DNA from: Enterocloster aldenensis
GTDB taxonomy: Bacteria; Bacillota; Clostridia; Lachnospirales; Lachnospiraceae
Reading direction: 5' to 3'
Length of the DNA stretch: 64,000 bases
Assembly (NCBI RefSeq): GCF_003434055.1
Contig: NZ_QVEX01000009.1
Coordinates: 1-64,000 of the forward strand
In this document: positions 1 to 8,397 of the stretch, piece by piece
Layout: each line of letters begins with the position of its first letter
Numbering within the stretch: position 1 is the stretch's first letter
The notes under the pieces: generated by a model
Told to the model about the DNA's origin: nothing
Database searches by the model: none
Seen by the model: only the letters and a program-made list of their open reading frames with translations
Program-made: the position numbers and the translations under genes

Positions 1-90
1 GGGTCCGCGGGTGCGGCCGGGGCCGGATCCGCCGGCGCGGCCGGGGCCGGATCTGCAGGTGCCGCCGGGGCCGGATTCTCCGGGGTCGGC
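1..90. repeat. 24-bp direct repeats encoding Pro/Ala-rich tail
   Basis: Three complete 24-bp units and a degenerate fourth follow each other. On the minus strand they encode repeated Asp-Pro-Ala-Pro-Ala-Ala-Pro-Ala blocks at the visible C-terminal end of the VanW-family protein. The array is cut by the window edge, so its true copy number is unknown. Such Pro/Ala spacers commonly cross the cell wall. Confidence 0.8.
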
Positions 91-1532
91 TGCGTGACTC
101 CAGGTCCGCCGTCAACGCCGGTTGCAGGCGCTGTCTCCACCGGAGCCGTCTCCACCGGGGCCGTCATGTTCGGGTCTGGCGGTACAATGGCCGGAAGTGC
201 CGGCCCTACACGGTAGATTGCCTTGGACGCATTATAGGTATCCTTGTTCAGAAGGGTCCTTTCCTGCTCCACGCCGTCCACGGTCACCACCTTCCAAAGC
301 CTGGACCTGAGTCCTGTATGGGAAGACTGTACCTTGACCTGGGCGCCTGGCGCCAGGGTATTGTCCACAATCAGCTGGGGGTCTCCCGGGCTGGTGCTTC
401 CAATTGTCTCTGAGACATACTCCACCTTGCGGTTAGCAGGTCTGGTCTCCTTGCCGTAAATGGTAAATGTCAGTTTCTTGCCTTCGGTATACCCTTCCAC
501 ATAAATGGGGGTGCCGTAATTGTTCTTAATCTTAAGATCCTTGTACGTGCCTGCAATGGCGGCATCCCTGGACGGTTTAACATAGGTTACTATCATGGAG
601 TGGTTCTGTCTCTGGACAATCTCCAGTTCCGCTTCCAGTGATGCATTATACAGTGTGGTGGAAATCTGGCACACGCCTCCGCCAATGCTGTCAACGACCT
701 GGCCATTCTCATAAGCCGCCGCTGTCCGGTAGCCATTGGCTGTTGTAAATGGCTGCAGGCACTCATAACCGGAAAGTACATCCCCGGGCATGAGCAGGTG
801 GCCGTTTATCTTGGCCGCGCCTACTGCCAGGTTGGTGGAGCGCGATGCGCCGCTGCTGCTGAAATCAGTTGTATAGGTACCCAGCACATCCTGGATGGTC
901 GCCAGGTCCCCGCTTGTAATGGCAGGCTGCTGTTCCGTTACCTGAGCCGTTACCTTGACCGGTTCTTCTAATCCGCCTTCTAAGGCTTCGTTGAGCGCCG
1001 CCTCGGTTGCCGCCGCGTCAACCACCTTGCCTGCCACGGAGTCCGTGATGACAAACTGGCCGTTTTCCCTTGTAATGGACGCATCCTGGGGCTGTGCCGT
1101 CACAGCCTGGCACTGGGTATCCACGAACGCTTTTACCTTTTCGGAATCCACCGCCGTGTCCAGTTCCAGGTCCACGGGCGCCGCCGCCAGGTCCTTCTGA
1201 ACCATATACTGTTTAATCAGGCTGCCTCCTGCATACTGTCCGGCTGCCTCGTCTACTGCCTGTGTATTGCTCCAGTGAAAGCCCAGTTCCCTTGCCGTGG
1301 TTTCCACATCCTGTCCGTCCACGCTCAGAATCACCTTCTGACCCGCCAATCCGTCCACATACTGTTCCACTGCTGCCTTTGCCTCTTCGGCCGTCATCCC
1401 CGCCAGACTCTGGCTGCCTGCACTGATACCCTCAGGCAGTACGGGAGCGGCCCAGGCCATCACTGGAAATGCCGCAAGCAGCCCCATACTGATGACTGCC
1501 GCCAATCCGGCACTTCCTATTGCTTTTCTCAT
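1..1532 (-). CDS. VanW-family exported protein (C-terminus outside window)
   Basis: The reading frame is open from the ATG at 1532, preceded by AGAGGAGAAATT, to the window edge (about 510 codons visible). Residues 1-28 form a signal peptide: MRKAIG, a hydrophobic core, then an Ala-rich cleavage region. Residues about 40-200 resemble the putative peptidoglycan-binding domain that precedes VanW. The VanW core follows, with the typical segment around GYRTAAAYENGQ and GGGVCQISTTLYNA. After it comes a G5-like beta region, then a low-complexity Pro/Ala/Glu/Thr tail with 24-bp DNA repeats. VanW proteins are found in glycopeptide-resistance clusters and widely in Firmicute cell envelopes; their biochemical role is unsettled. 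I infer an envelope-anchored protein and see no vancomycin-resistance genes nearby. The standard start-to-start search misses this frame because it runs off the contig. Confidence 0.85.
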   Translation of the reverse strand, partial: MRKAIGSAGLAAVISMGLLAAFPVMAWAAPVLPEGISAGSQSLAGMTAEEAKAAVEQYVDGLAGQKVILSVDGQDVETTARELGFHWSNTQAVDEAAGQYAGGSLIKQYMVQKDLAAAPVDLELDTAVDSEKVKAFVDTQCQAVTAQPQDASITRENGQFVITDSVAGKVVDAAATEAALNEALEGGLEEPVKVTAQVTEQQPAITSGDLATIQDVLGTYTTDFSSSGASRSTNLAVGAAKINGHLLMPGDVLSGYECLQPFTTANGYRTAAAYENGQVVDSIGGGVCQISTTLYNASLEAELEIVQRQNHSMIVTYVKPSRDAAIAGTYKDLKIKNNYGTPIYVEGYTEGKKLTFTIYGKETRPANRKVEYVSETIGSTSPGDPQLIVDNTLAPGAQVKVQSSHTGLRSRLWKVVTVDGVEQERTLLNKDTYNASKAIYRVGPALPAIVPPDPNMTAPVETAPVETAPATGVDGGPGVTQPTPENPAPAAPADPAPAAPADPAPAAPAD

Positions 1533-1572
1533 AATTTCTCCTCTTCCCGGTTTTAATTCAATGCTGCGGATC

Positions 1573-1737
1573 CTAGAGCGTGTTTGAAAATTGCTTTCCG
1601 TTGGCTGTGCGTCCCACTTTGTGGGAGATTTGGTCCCGATGATGGAGGCGTAGCGAACTACGCTGACTGAATCGGGGCCAAATATACCGCGAAGTGGGGC
1701 GTGCAGACGGCGGGAATGAATTTTCAAACAGGCTCTA
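1573..1737. repeat. MITE-like palindromic element, copy 1 (165 bp)
   Basis: The ends are inverted repeats: CTAGAGCGTGTTTGAAAATT at the left, and the right end read on the minus strand is CTAGAGCCTGTTTGAAAATT. Inner arms also pair: TTTGGTCCCGAT with ATCGGGGCCAAA, and GCGTAGCGAACTACGC at the centre, so nearly the whole element can fold into one hairpin. It codes for nothing obvious. A shorter relative lies at 51094-51206. It sits between the VanW gene and the miniprotein gene and may also act as a terminator. Confidence 0.8.
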
Positions 1738-1783
1738 GTACAGCATATTGGGTCTGTCCTCTGAATCCCAGCACCAGTACGAC

Positions 1784-1894
1784 TTAGTACATCAAAGCAC
1801 TGAGCGCCATGGGCACAATCATTGCCAGCACCAATACCACTACAATGACAGTGGAAATGATTTTCTTGAATTTGGGATCACTCATATTCATCAT
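1784..1894 (-). CDS. 36-residue single-pass membrane miniprotein
   Basis: The minus strand has AAGAGGTGA seven bases before an ATG at 1894. The frame reads MMNMSDPKFKKII, a hydrophobic stretch of about 20 residues, then SALMY and a TAA stop. Other in-frame ATGs exist at 1900 and 1885; 1894 has the best spacing. The layout (short basic N-terminus with KFKK, then one membrane helix, N-in) resembles small Firmicute membrane proteins such as Prli42 and DUF4044-type peptides, but I cannot assign it to a family with certainty. It lies 67 bases after the exonuclease gene on the same strand and could be co-transcribed with it. It is too short for ordinary ORF thresholds. Confidence 0.65.
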   Translation of the reverse strand: MMNMSDPKFKKIISTVIVVVLVLAMIVPMALSALMY

Positions 1895-1961
1895 GTACAT
1901 TCACCTCTTTATAATAATATGCCTCAGAATCTCTTACTTAGTCTGCTGCAGACCACTCTTT

Positions 1962-2684
1962 TTAAAAGATTTGTCTTGGTATCCTTCCATACTGGGAGAT
2001 AATGGTGTCAATCATCCGCGATGCCTGGCTGCGGCTCATGTCTTCTATCTGCACAGTTACGTCTATTCTATGACATTTTAATAAATCCTGCAAGTATTCT
2101 TTTTGTCTTTTTGTGGCTGCCTGGTCCCTTTTTGCTTTATAAATCAATGGTCTGGGTGCAAACATGTCCGGCTGGTCCTGGCTGTGGCGCGACATCAGCT
2201 CCTGGTACAGCAGGTGGGCGGCTTCTGCATCCGCCTGGGCCCGGTGGGCCGTGGACTGAGGGACATGGAAATAGGCACAGGCACAGGACAGGTTCTTCCT
2301 GGTATCTCCTGTCATAAATGCGCGGCACAGCGTCAGGGTGTCGATTCCATGGCGTTCAAACTCCAGGCCGCGGTTCACTGCCGCGTGTTTTAAAAAGCTG
2401 TAATCAAACCGGATATTGTGGCCAAGAAGGGGAAGGTCACCGCAGAACCTGACCACATCTTCTATGAGCTCCTCAATGGGAGGCGCGTCCGCCAGCATCT
2501 TGTCCGTGATTCCGGTGAGCTGGGTAATATGTGCCCCAAGGCTCCGGCCGGGATTTACAAATGTGACATATCTCTTGGAAATGACCCCGTCCACTACTTT
2601 TAAGGCTGCTATCTCCGTTATCTTCTCCTGCTTTGGCTCCAGTCCTGTTGTTTCCAGGTCCAGGGCTATGTATGAATTTGTCAT
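1962..2684 (-). CDS. DnaQ/PolC-type 3'-5' exonuclease (DEDDh)
   Basis: The protein has about 240 residues with the three exonuclease motifs in order. Exo I is DLETTGLEP near the N-terminus. Exo II is GHNIRFDYSFL. Exo III is HRAQADAEAAHLL, with His four residues before Asp as in DEDDh enzymes. It should remove nucleotides from DNA 3' ends, as in proofreading or repair. It is not attached to a polymerase, so it may be an epsilon-like subunit or a free repair nuclease. I start at MTNSYIALD (2684), 16 bases after the nth stop; the upstream extension to 2726 would overlap nth and is rich in basic residues unlike the family. The extra C-terminal 60 residues have no clear motif. It is probably co-transcribed with nth. 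Confidence 0.85.
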   Translation of the reverse strand: MTNSYIALDLETTGLEPKQEKITEIAALKVVDGVISKRYVTFVNPGRSLGAHITQLTGITDKMLADAPPIEELIEDVVRFCGDLPLLGHNIRFDYSFLKHAAVNRGLEFERHGIDTLTLCRAFMTGDTRKNLSCACAYFHVPQSTAHRAQADAEAAHLLYQELMSRHSQDQPDMFAPRPLIYKAKRDQAATKRQKEYLQDLLKCHRIDVTVQIEDMSRSQASRMIDTIISQYGRIPRQIF

Positions 2685-2700
2685 TATCTTACATTTTCTC

Positions 2701-3378
2701 CTATTCTTCGCGGCCCGGGCAGTCATCCCTTAAAAAGCACTCACCGCACCTGGGCCTGCGGGCAATACAGATGGTCCTGCCCAGGGTTATGATGTGGATG
2801 TTCCAGAGGATCCAGTGGTCCTTCGGCAATACCTTCATCAAATCGTATTCGATTTTCTCCGGGTCCTCTGCCTTTGTAAGGCCCAGCTTCCTGGAAATGC
2901 GTTTCACATGGGTGTCCACCACAATACTTGGCTCATTGTAAATATTGCCTCGGATTACATTGGCGGTCTTGCGGCCAACGCCGGCCAGGGAAGTCAGCTC
3001 TTCCATGGCAGCCGGCACCTGGCCCCCGAACTTTCCCACCAGGTCTTTGCAGCAGGCAATGATGTTCTTTGCCTTCATATGATAAAAGCCGGTGGAATGG
3101 ATGTCTTTTTCCAGCTCCTTGAGGTCGGCGGCCGCGAATTTCTCCAGGGTATCGTACTTTTTGAACAGGTCCTCTGTCACCATATTGACCCTGGCATCCG
3201 TGCACTGGGCGCTCATAATGACAGCAATCAGAAGCTGCCAGGGCGTTTCATGGTTCAGGTAACACCGGTATTCGGTTCCATACTCCCGGTCCAGGGCTTT
3301 TAGGATGCGTTCGATCCGGGCTGCCTGTTCCTTTTTGTTCTCGCGTATTTTGGGTTTTTTCACTTCTGTTTTTTTCAT
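2701..3378 (-). CDS. nth: Endonuclease III (DNA glycosylase/AP lyase)
   Basis: At 225 residues it has normal family length. The helix-hairpin-helix LAGVGRKTANVI carries the catalytic Lys at about 137, and VVDTHVKR carries the catalytic Asp at about 155. Four Cys at about 204, 211, 214 and 220 (C-x6-C-x2-C-x5-C) hold the [4Fe-4S] cluster. It excises oxidised pyrimidines and cleaves the abasic site in base-excision repair. The N-terminal 20 residues are Lys-rich. The ATG at 3378 follows AAAGGAATTAAAGA. It starts 13 bases after the radical-SAM gene, and the exonuclease follows it, giving a small housekeeping operon. Confidence 0.95.
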   Translation of the reverse strand: MKKTEVKKPKIRENKKEQAARIERILKALDREYGTEYRCYLNHETPWQLLIAVIMSAQCTDARVNMVTEDLFKKYDTLEKFAAADLKELEKDIHSTGFYHMKAKNIIACCKDLVGKFGGQVPAAMEELTSLAGVGRKTANVIRGNIYNEPSIVVDTHVKRISRKLGLTKAEDPEKIEYDLMKVLPKDHWILWNIHIITLGRTICIARRPRCGECFLRDDCPGREE

Positions 3379-3390
3379 TCTTTAATTCCT

Positions 3391-5184
3391 TTATCCATTG
3401 TCATCCATATCGATTACACATGCCCTGGCATTGTAGGTCAATGGATCCCGGTTCCTGTAATCAAACAGCACAAGGGTTCCATCGGCCATTGCCTCAACAT
3501 GGGCCATCTTACTGATCTGTCTGGAATCGTAACCTTTATAGTCTGTCAGATATTGCGGGGATTTTCCTTCTTTTATGAAGAAATCCTTTATTTTGGCCTT
3601 GGATGCTGCCGGGTCACGGGCAAAGACAGGGCGGCTCTTGACATTTTCCCGAAGGTAAAGGTCGGTCATGAGAAGGTCCCTGTATGTTTCCAGCCCAAGC
3701 CCGGCCGTGCCCTCCGGACGGGCTGCCTCCTCCTGTCCGCCGCATGGCGTGAGGCGTTCCCTTATAATATCAAACAGGATTTCATATCTGGCAATCCGGT
3801 TGTGGCTAATCCCAGCCAGCCCGCGGCGCCGGTAATACTCCCCCATGAAATAAAACATGGAATAGGGGGACGCAAACTCGTTTTCGAAGGCTTTCAGCGT
3901 ACAGGTGAACTGTCTGCTGTTGTAGTAGACCTCCACCATGTCCTCCACTTCCTTTAATTCCAGGATGCCGTCATAGGACAGCCATCTGGTGGACAGGACT
4001 TCATAGGGAGGAAGGGATGAGTAGGCAAGTCCGTAGGAGCCAGCCATCTCTTCCATAAAGGAGCCCTTCAGTACCTTCAGGAATCCCAGTTGGAGCTGTT
4101 CCGGTTCCATGGCATACACATCGTTGAAGGAACGCCGGAAACTGTCCAGGTCTTCATGGGGCAGCCCTGCAATCAGGTCCAGGTGCTGGTGCACGTTCCT
4201 GCCCCGGTTAATCCTGGCGGTAATCCGCTGTATCTCCTCCAGGTCGGTTTTGCGCCGTATGGCCACCAATGTCCGTACATTGGTGGTCTGGACCCCGATT
4301 TCCAGCTGCACCAGCCCGGGACGCATCTTTGCAAGAAGGTCCATCTCCTCTTCGTCCAGCAGGTCGGCTGCTATCTCAAAATGAAAGTTGGTAATACCGT
4401 TGTCATGTTCCTGTATGAACTTCCAGATGGCCATGGCATGGCTCTTCCTGCAGTTAAAGGTCCTGTCCACAAATTTCACCTGAGGGACCCCGGCATCCAG
4501 GAAATAACGGAGTTCTTCCCGCACCAGTCCCAAATCGCGGAACCGCACCTGCCTGTCTATGGATGAAAGGCAGTAACTGCAGGAGAACGGGCACCCCCTG
4601 CTGCTTTCATAATAAATAATCCTGTGCTCCAGATCTTTCAATGCCACGGTATGATAGGAAAATGGAATCCGGTTCAGGTCCATCACGGGCCGGATGCCGG
4701 TATCTGTCAGGGTACCGTCGGGATTGCGGTAGGTCAGGCCGGCGATATCAGACATATCGGTCAGGTCATCCACATAATGCCGCGCCAACTGTGCAAATGT
4801 CTCTTCTCCTTCACCCTTCATGACTCCTGTGACAGAAGGGTTTTCCCTTAAAACCTTCTCAGCGTCAAAGGATACCTCGGGTCCGCCCAACCAGATGGGA
4901 ATGCCTGGCAGTACCTTTCTAAGGTCGGCTGCCAGGGCGCGGATGGTCGCGATATTCCAGATATAACAGGAAAACCCGATTACATCGGGTCTTCTCCTGT
5001 AAATGTCCTGCAGACATACTTCCATCTGATGGTTGATGGTATACTCTGCAAGTTCAATTGTGGCCTGCCGGGACCGGCACCTGTCCATCTGCTGCCCTGC
5101 ATATGCTTTCAGGCTGTAGATGCCAAGATTGGAATGGATATATTTGGCATTGACGGCCACCAGTAATATTTTCATGAAATTCAT
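3391..5184 (-). CDS. B12-binding-domain radical SAM protein (DUF4080 type)
   Basis: The protein has 597 residues. The N-terminal 140 form a cobalamin-binding Rossmann-like domain (MKILLVAVNAKYIHSNLGIY start, LGGPEVSF, GEGEETF). The radical SAM core follows, with RGCPFSCSYC giving Cys 198, 202 and 205 for the [4Fe-4S]-SAM cluster. The C-terminal region after about residue 380 fits the DUF4080 extension of this subfamily. The substrate is unknown; relatives are often methyltransferases or C-C bond enzymes. Its start overlaps the dCMP deaminase stop by four bases (ATGA). An internal ATG at 5175 is also possible and has better spacing from GAGGT. Confidence 0.85.
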   Translation of the reverse strand: MNFMKILLVAVNAKYIHSNLGIYSLKAYAGQQMDRCRSRQATIELAEYTINHQMEVCLQDIYRRRPDVIGFSCYIWNIATIRALAADLRKVLPGIPIWLGGPEVSFDAEKVLRENPSVTGVMKGEGEETFAQLARHYVDDLTDMSDIAGLTYRNPDGTLTDTGIRPVMDLNRIPFSYHTVALKDLEHRIIYYESSRGCPFSCSYCLSSIDRQVRFRDLGLVREELRYFLDAGVPQVKFVDRTFNCRKSHAMAIWKFIQEHDNGITNFHFEIAADLLDEEEMDLLAKMRPGLVQLEIGVQTTNVRTLVAIRRKTDLEEIQRITARINRGRNVHQHLDLIAGLPHEDLDSFRRSFNDVYAMEPEQLQLGFLKVLKGSFMEEMAGSYGLAYSSLPPYEVLSTRWLSYDGILELKEVEDMVEVYYNSRQFTCTLKAFENEFASPYSMFYFMGEYYRRRGLAGISHNRIARYEILFDIIRERLTPCGGQEEAARPEGTAGLGLETYRDLLMTDLYLRENVKSRPVFARDPAASKAKIKDFFIKEGKSPQYLTDYKGYDSRQISKMAHVEAMADGTLVLFDYRNRDPLTYNARACVIDMDDNG

Positions 5185-5675
5185 ACCTCTATTTCGATTT
5201 TCCTGCCCGTGGGCTGGTACTGGTAATAGCGCACGCCGGCTGCGTTCAGCATGCGCTTAGACGCCCTGACGGCAGGAGTCTCGGCATACTTGTCCTCCCC
5301 ATAGATAATGGTCTTGATCCCGGCCTGGATAATGGCTTTGGCACACTCGTTGCACGGGAACAGGGTCACATACAGCTTGCTTCCCTCCAGGCTTCCTCCC
5401 CTGTAGTTAAGGATAGCATTTAACTCGCTGTGTGTGGAGTAGAAATATTTGGAATTATAGGGATCTTCCTCCTGTTGTTCCTTGCCCCACGGGAATTCGT
5501 CATCCGAGCATCCCTTTGGGAACCCATTGTAGCCCATGGACAGGATTTTGTTGTCCTGGCTCACGATACACGCGCCTACCTGGGTGCTGGGATCCTTGGA
5601 CCGTCTGCCTGACAGCAGGGCAACCCCCATAAAATACTCATCCCATGTTATATAATCCGCACGCTTTCCAGTCAC
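5181..5675 (-). CDS. comEB: dCMP deaminase (ComEB-like)
   Basis: This 164-residue cytidine/deoxycytidylate deaminase family protein has the zinc site formed by HSELNAIL (His ligand and proton-shuttling Glu) and PCNECAK (two Cys ligands). The insert between beta strands, with GCSDDEFPWG, is typical of dCMP deaminases. It converts dCMP to dUMP, feeding thymidylate synthesis. The start is GTG at 5675, nine bases after AAGGAGG; the next ATG would remove the first helix. It is translationally coupled to the radical-SAM gene by a four-base overlap, although a functional link is not evident. Confidence 0.92.
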   Translation of the reverse strand: MTGKRADYITWDEYFMGVALLSGRRSKDPSTQVGACIVSQDNKILSMGYNGFPKGCSDDEFPWGKEQQEEDPYNSKYFYSTHSELNAILNYRGGSLEGSKLYVTLFPCNECAKAIIQAGIKTIIYGEDKYAETPAVRASKRMLNAAGVRYYQYQPTGRKIEIEV

Positions 5676-5888
5676 TGCTGCATTCCTCCTTCTTAAGTCA
5701 TCAATTAATGGAATATTTCTTGGAGCGTATTATATCATATAATCATGCATTTTCCTATTGTTTTCGGACTTTATATGGGTTATCCCGAAAAGCCCTGTTT
5801 TTCCCCAGGGCCTTTTGCCCCCGCGGGCCGGGTAACGTGCCATCGGGCTGCGTTTCATTTTTTATAAGGCTTTTCCCATCACAGCCCA

Positions 5889-5930
5889 AAAATGGTTTCC
5901 AGCCCACAACCGCGGGCTGGAAACCATTTT
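5889..5930. terminator. Perfect hairpin terminator after the dehydrogenase operon
   Basis: A 17-bp perfect stem, AAAATGGTTTCCAGCCC paired with its complement around an 8-base loop, is bounded by A and T runs on both sides and can act in both directions. It includes the last base or two of the alcohol dehydrogenase stop codon and would end the leftward Liv/dehydrogenase operon. The rest of 5676-5888 shows no gene. Confidence 0.85.
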
Positions 5931-6945
5931 ACATCACAACATTCACCTTCATATAATCCCCTGGATTCTTCTCAATATCAATGATTGTCCCAGGCGCTTC
6001 CTTTATGGTGACCACCTTGGTCAGTATCTTCCGGGCATCCACCTTTCCTGTATGAATCAGGTCAATGGCTTCCTCAAATTCATTGGCGCTGGTGCGGGCG
6101 CCGCGTATGTCCACCTCTTTCTTGGTAATCACATCCGTGGGAAGGGGCGTCTCCTTCTTGGGCCAGCCTGTGAGGGTAATACGCCCTGCGTTTGATACAA
6201 GGTCCAGGGCAGAACGCACGGCCGGGTTAGCCCCGGAACACTCCATCACCAGCTCAGCCATGCGCCCGCCGGTATACTCAGAAACCTTGGCCGCCGTATC
6301 CTCCCTGCCGGAGTTGACGGTATACCGCACGCCCAGCTTCCTTGCCGCCTCCAGCCGTTCATCCACCAGGTCTATCATGATAGGATGGGCGCCGTACGCA
6401 ATGGCGGCCATGGCCGCCAGGATGCCGATGGGGCCCGCTCCAATGATTGCCACATGTTCCCCTGCCTTTAATCCTCCCCTGTGGATTCCGTGAAGCGCAA
6501 TGGTAAGGGGTTCGGCAATGGGCGCCAGTTCCCAGGGCATATCCTTTGGCAGCTTCCACAGCATATCTGCCGGGTGGACAAAATATTCAGACATCCCGCC
6601 CTCTGCATGGACGCCCAGCACCTTTAAGTCCGTACAGCAATTGGTCCGGCCGATGGAGCAGGGATAACAGGAGCCGCAGTAGAGATAGGGGTCAACAATT
6701 ACATGGTCTCCTGCTTTCAGACCCTTTTTATTGTGCTCTGGTATGGACAGGATTTCCCCTGCCACCTCATGACCGATGATACGCGGATATGTAACCAGTC
6801 CGTTGGTACCGCGGAACGCGCCAATGTCGCTTCCGCAGATTCCTGCCGACCTGACCTTGATTAAGGCTTCATTTTCCCCTGCTTGCGGCTTGTCAATCTC
6901 AACGCATTGAACCTTCCGCGGCCCGTCATATTTGATTGCATACAT
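5929..6945 (-). CDS. Zinc-dependent sorbitol/alcohol dehydrogenase (MDR), copy 1
   Basis: The protein has 338 residues. The N-terminal GroES-like half has the catalytic zinc site (ICGSD with Cys37, GHE with His59-Glu60) and the structural zinc Cys 90, 93, 96 and 104. The Rossmann half has AIIGAGPIGILAA for NAD(P). It should oxidise a polyol or secondary alcohol, or reduce the matching ketone. The substrate is not shown by sequence; the closest named relatives are sorbitol, threonine and galactitol-type dehydrogenases. A close paralogue is at 18226-19245, also directly downstream of a Liv transporter. It follows the DlgD-like reductase by about 114 bases and ends at a strong terminator, so it is probably the last gene of the operon. 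The ATG at 6945 follows GTAGGAAAGATT. Confidence 0.9.
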   Translation of the reverse strand: MYAIKYDGPRKVQCVEIDKPQAGENEALIKVRSAGICGSDIGAFRGTNGLVTYPRIIGHEVAGEILSIPEHNKKGLKAGDHVIVDPYLYCGSCYPCSIGRTNCCTDLKVLGVHAEGGMSEYFVHPADMLWKLPKDMPWELAPIAEPLTIALHGIHRGGLKAGEHVAIIGAGPIGILAAMAAIAYGAHPIMIDLVDERLEAARKLGVRYTVNSGREDTAAKVSEYTGGRMAELVMECSGANPAVRSALDLVSNAGRITLTGWPKKETPLPTDVITKKEVDIRGARTSANEFEEAIDLIHTGKVDARKILTKVVTIKEAPGTIIDIEKNPGDYMKVNVVM

Positions 6946-7059
6946 AATCTTTCCTACCTCTTTTCTTACATGGCTTTTTATATGGACTTTTATATGGCTG
7001 CTGCATGGCTTTCTGCACCATTCTATACCTGGCTATTACTTCGCTTTCTATATGGATAT

Positions 7060-8061
7060 CTACATAGCCAATACTTCGTTCCATTTCTCCTCCACCACAG
7101 GAATCCCGTTTTCCCGGTTGTCCCGGATGGCAATTAACTCAGGTTCGCCCGGGTACAGGACCTGGCCGCCTTCCTTTTCCGGGACGGAGGATTTGACATC
7201 GCTGACAATATCAGTCACGATCCGGTCTGTCAGCTCTGGTGTGTTGGCCTTAGACGGGTCAATGGCAATCATGACCTGGGTAAGGCCAACCTCATCCCCA
7301 AAGGTTCCTATGGTATGCACGGAGTTCCCATTGGAAAGCACGGTTGCAATCAGGTCCAGGGCAATGGAAATGCCGCTTCCCTTCCAGTATCCCATGGGCA
7401 GCACGCGCCAGGATTTTTCAATCTCCGCCGGGTCCGTGGTCAGGTTGCCCTTGGTATCATAACCGCCTGGTACGGGCAGCTGGGTGCCCTTGAGCCTGCA
7501 GTCCTCCATCTTGCCGTAGGAGAACTGGGATACGGCGCAGTCAATTACCACATGCTCCCCGTTACTTCTCGGGATGGCCATGATAAACGGGTTATTTCCA
7601 ATCTTCTTGTCAACGCCGCCCCATGCAGGCATGTTGGGCTGTGTGTTGGACCAGCAGATTCCGATGCAGCCCTGGTCGGCTGCCTGCCATCCATAACTTC
7701 CGCCGCGCATCCAGTGGTTGTTGTTGCCCAGCGCCACAACGCCGATGCCATACTGCTTTGCCAGCTCCACGGCGCGGTCCATGGCTTTTTTGGCATTTAA
7801 TGGGCCGAATCCCCTGTGTCCGTTCCATCGCTCGAACGCGCCCATGGCCATCTCACAGCCAGCCGTGACCTGGGGGTCAATCTCCCCTTTTTTCAGGTAT
7901 TCAATTACCCTGGGGAACCGGTTCAGGCCATGGGAGTATACGCCAGCCAGGGAATTCTGGGCAAATATCCCTGCGGCATCCGCTGCATTTTCTTCCGTAA
8001 ATCCGTATTTGGCCAGAACACGTTTAAATTCATTTACCATATCCTCATATTTTACCCTCAT
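7060..8061 (-). CDS. dlgD: 2,3-diketo-L-gulonate reductase-type dehydrogenase (Ldh2 family)
   Basis: This 333-residue malate/L-lactate dehydrogenase-2 fold protein resembles E. coli YiaK/DlgD over its full length as I recall that sequence. It has GVYSHGLNRFPR with the catalytic His, AKKAMDRAVELA, the NHWMRGGSYGWQAA block and LPMGYWKGSGISI. Enzymes of this fold reduce 2-keto acids with NAD(P)H using an unusual cofactor-binding fold. The DlgD similarity suggests a keto-sugar-acid substrate, but family members also act on ureidoglycolate, sulfolactate and imines, so the substrate is an inference. The start at 8061 has GAGGAGAAGAAG directly upstream and overlaps the preceding ThrE-domain gene by 17 bases, indicating coupling. 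Confidence 0.82.
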   Translation of the reverse strand: MRVKYEDMVNEFKRVLAKYGFTEENAADAAGIFAQNSLAGVYSHGLNRFPRVIEYLKKGEIDPQVTAGCEMAMGAFERWNGHRGFGPLNAKKAMDRAVELAKQYGIGVVALGNNNHWMRGGSYGWQAADQGCIGICWSNTQPNMPAWGGVDKKIGNNPFIMAIPRSNGEHVVIDCAVSQFSYGKMEDCRLKGTQLPVPGGYDTKGNLTTDPAEIEKSWRVLPMGYWKGSGISIALDLIATVLSNGNSVHTIGTFGDEVGLTQVMIAIDPSKANTPELTDRIVTDIVSDVKSSVPEKEGGQVLYPGEPELIAIRDNRENGIPVVEEKWNEVLAM

Positions 8062-8395
8062 CTTCTTCTCCTCTCATCCTCCCCTTTTCGCTGTCTATCT
8101 CCGCGGCCTCCGGCCGTTCCCGGCAGATATAGCGGGACAGGGCGTTCAGTTCTTCCAGCCTGGCCATATTGGTTCCTATCCCATATATCCTTCTGGAGTC
8201 CGTGTATGATTTTCCTGTGTCTTCCCTGATTGTCACAAGAATCAGGGAACGGATTGCGAATATATCCGCCCTTCCCAGGCCATAGGCCCCGCACAGGCGG
8301 TATATGGTATCCTCCACCCGGTGTATCCCGGCCCCTGCTTCAAGCATTGCCTGCCCTATGTCCACAAACAGGTCCAGATAACGGCTGACTTCCAT
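8045..8395 (-). CDS. Lone cytosolic domain of a ThrE-type threonine/serine exporter
   Basis: The protein has 116 residues from the ATG at 8395, two bases after the AroE-like stop. It matches only the soluble N-terminal part of ThrE exporters: LDLFVDIGQAMLEAGAGIHRVEDTIYRL, then an IFAIRSLILVTIRE strand, and the NALSRYICRER helix that usually leads into the first membrane segment. No membrane helix follows; it ends in a charged tail. Normal ThrE proteins are about 250 residues with five membrane passes, or are paired with a ThrB partner, neither of which is present. It may be a truncated remnant or a soluble domain with its own role. Tight coupling on both sides (2-base gap, 17-base overlap) argues that it is still translated. 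Confidence 0.7.
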   Translation of the reverse strand: MEVSRYLDLFVDIGQAMLEAGAGIHRVEDTIYRLCGAYGLGRADIFAIRSLILVTIREDTGKSYTDSRRIYGIGTNMARLEELNALSRYICRERPEAAEIDSEKGRMRGEEDEGKI

Positions 8396-8397
8396 CC

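Noticed and set aside
1..1532. Vancomycin-resistance locus
   Set aside because: VanW-domain proteins are common without resistance, and no vanA/B ligase, vanH or vanX is present.
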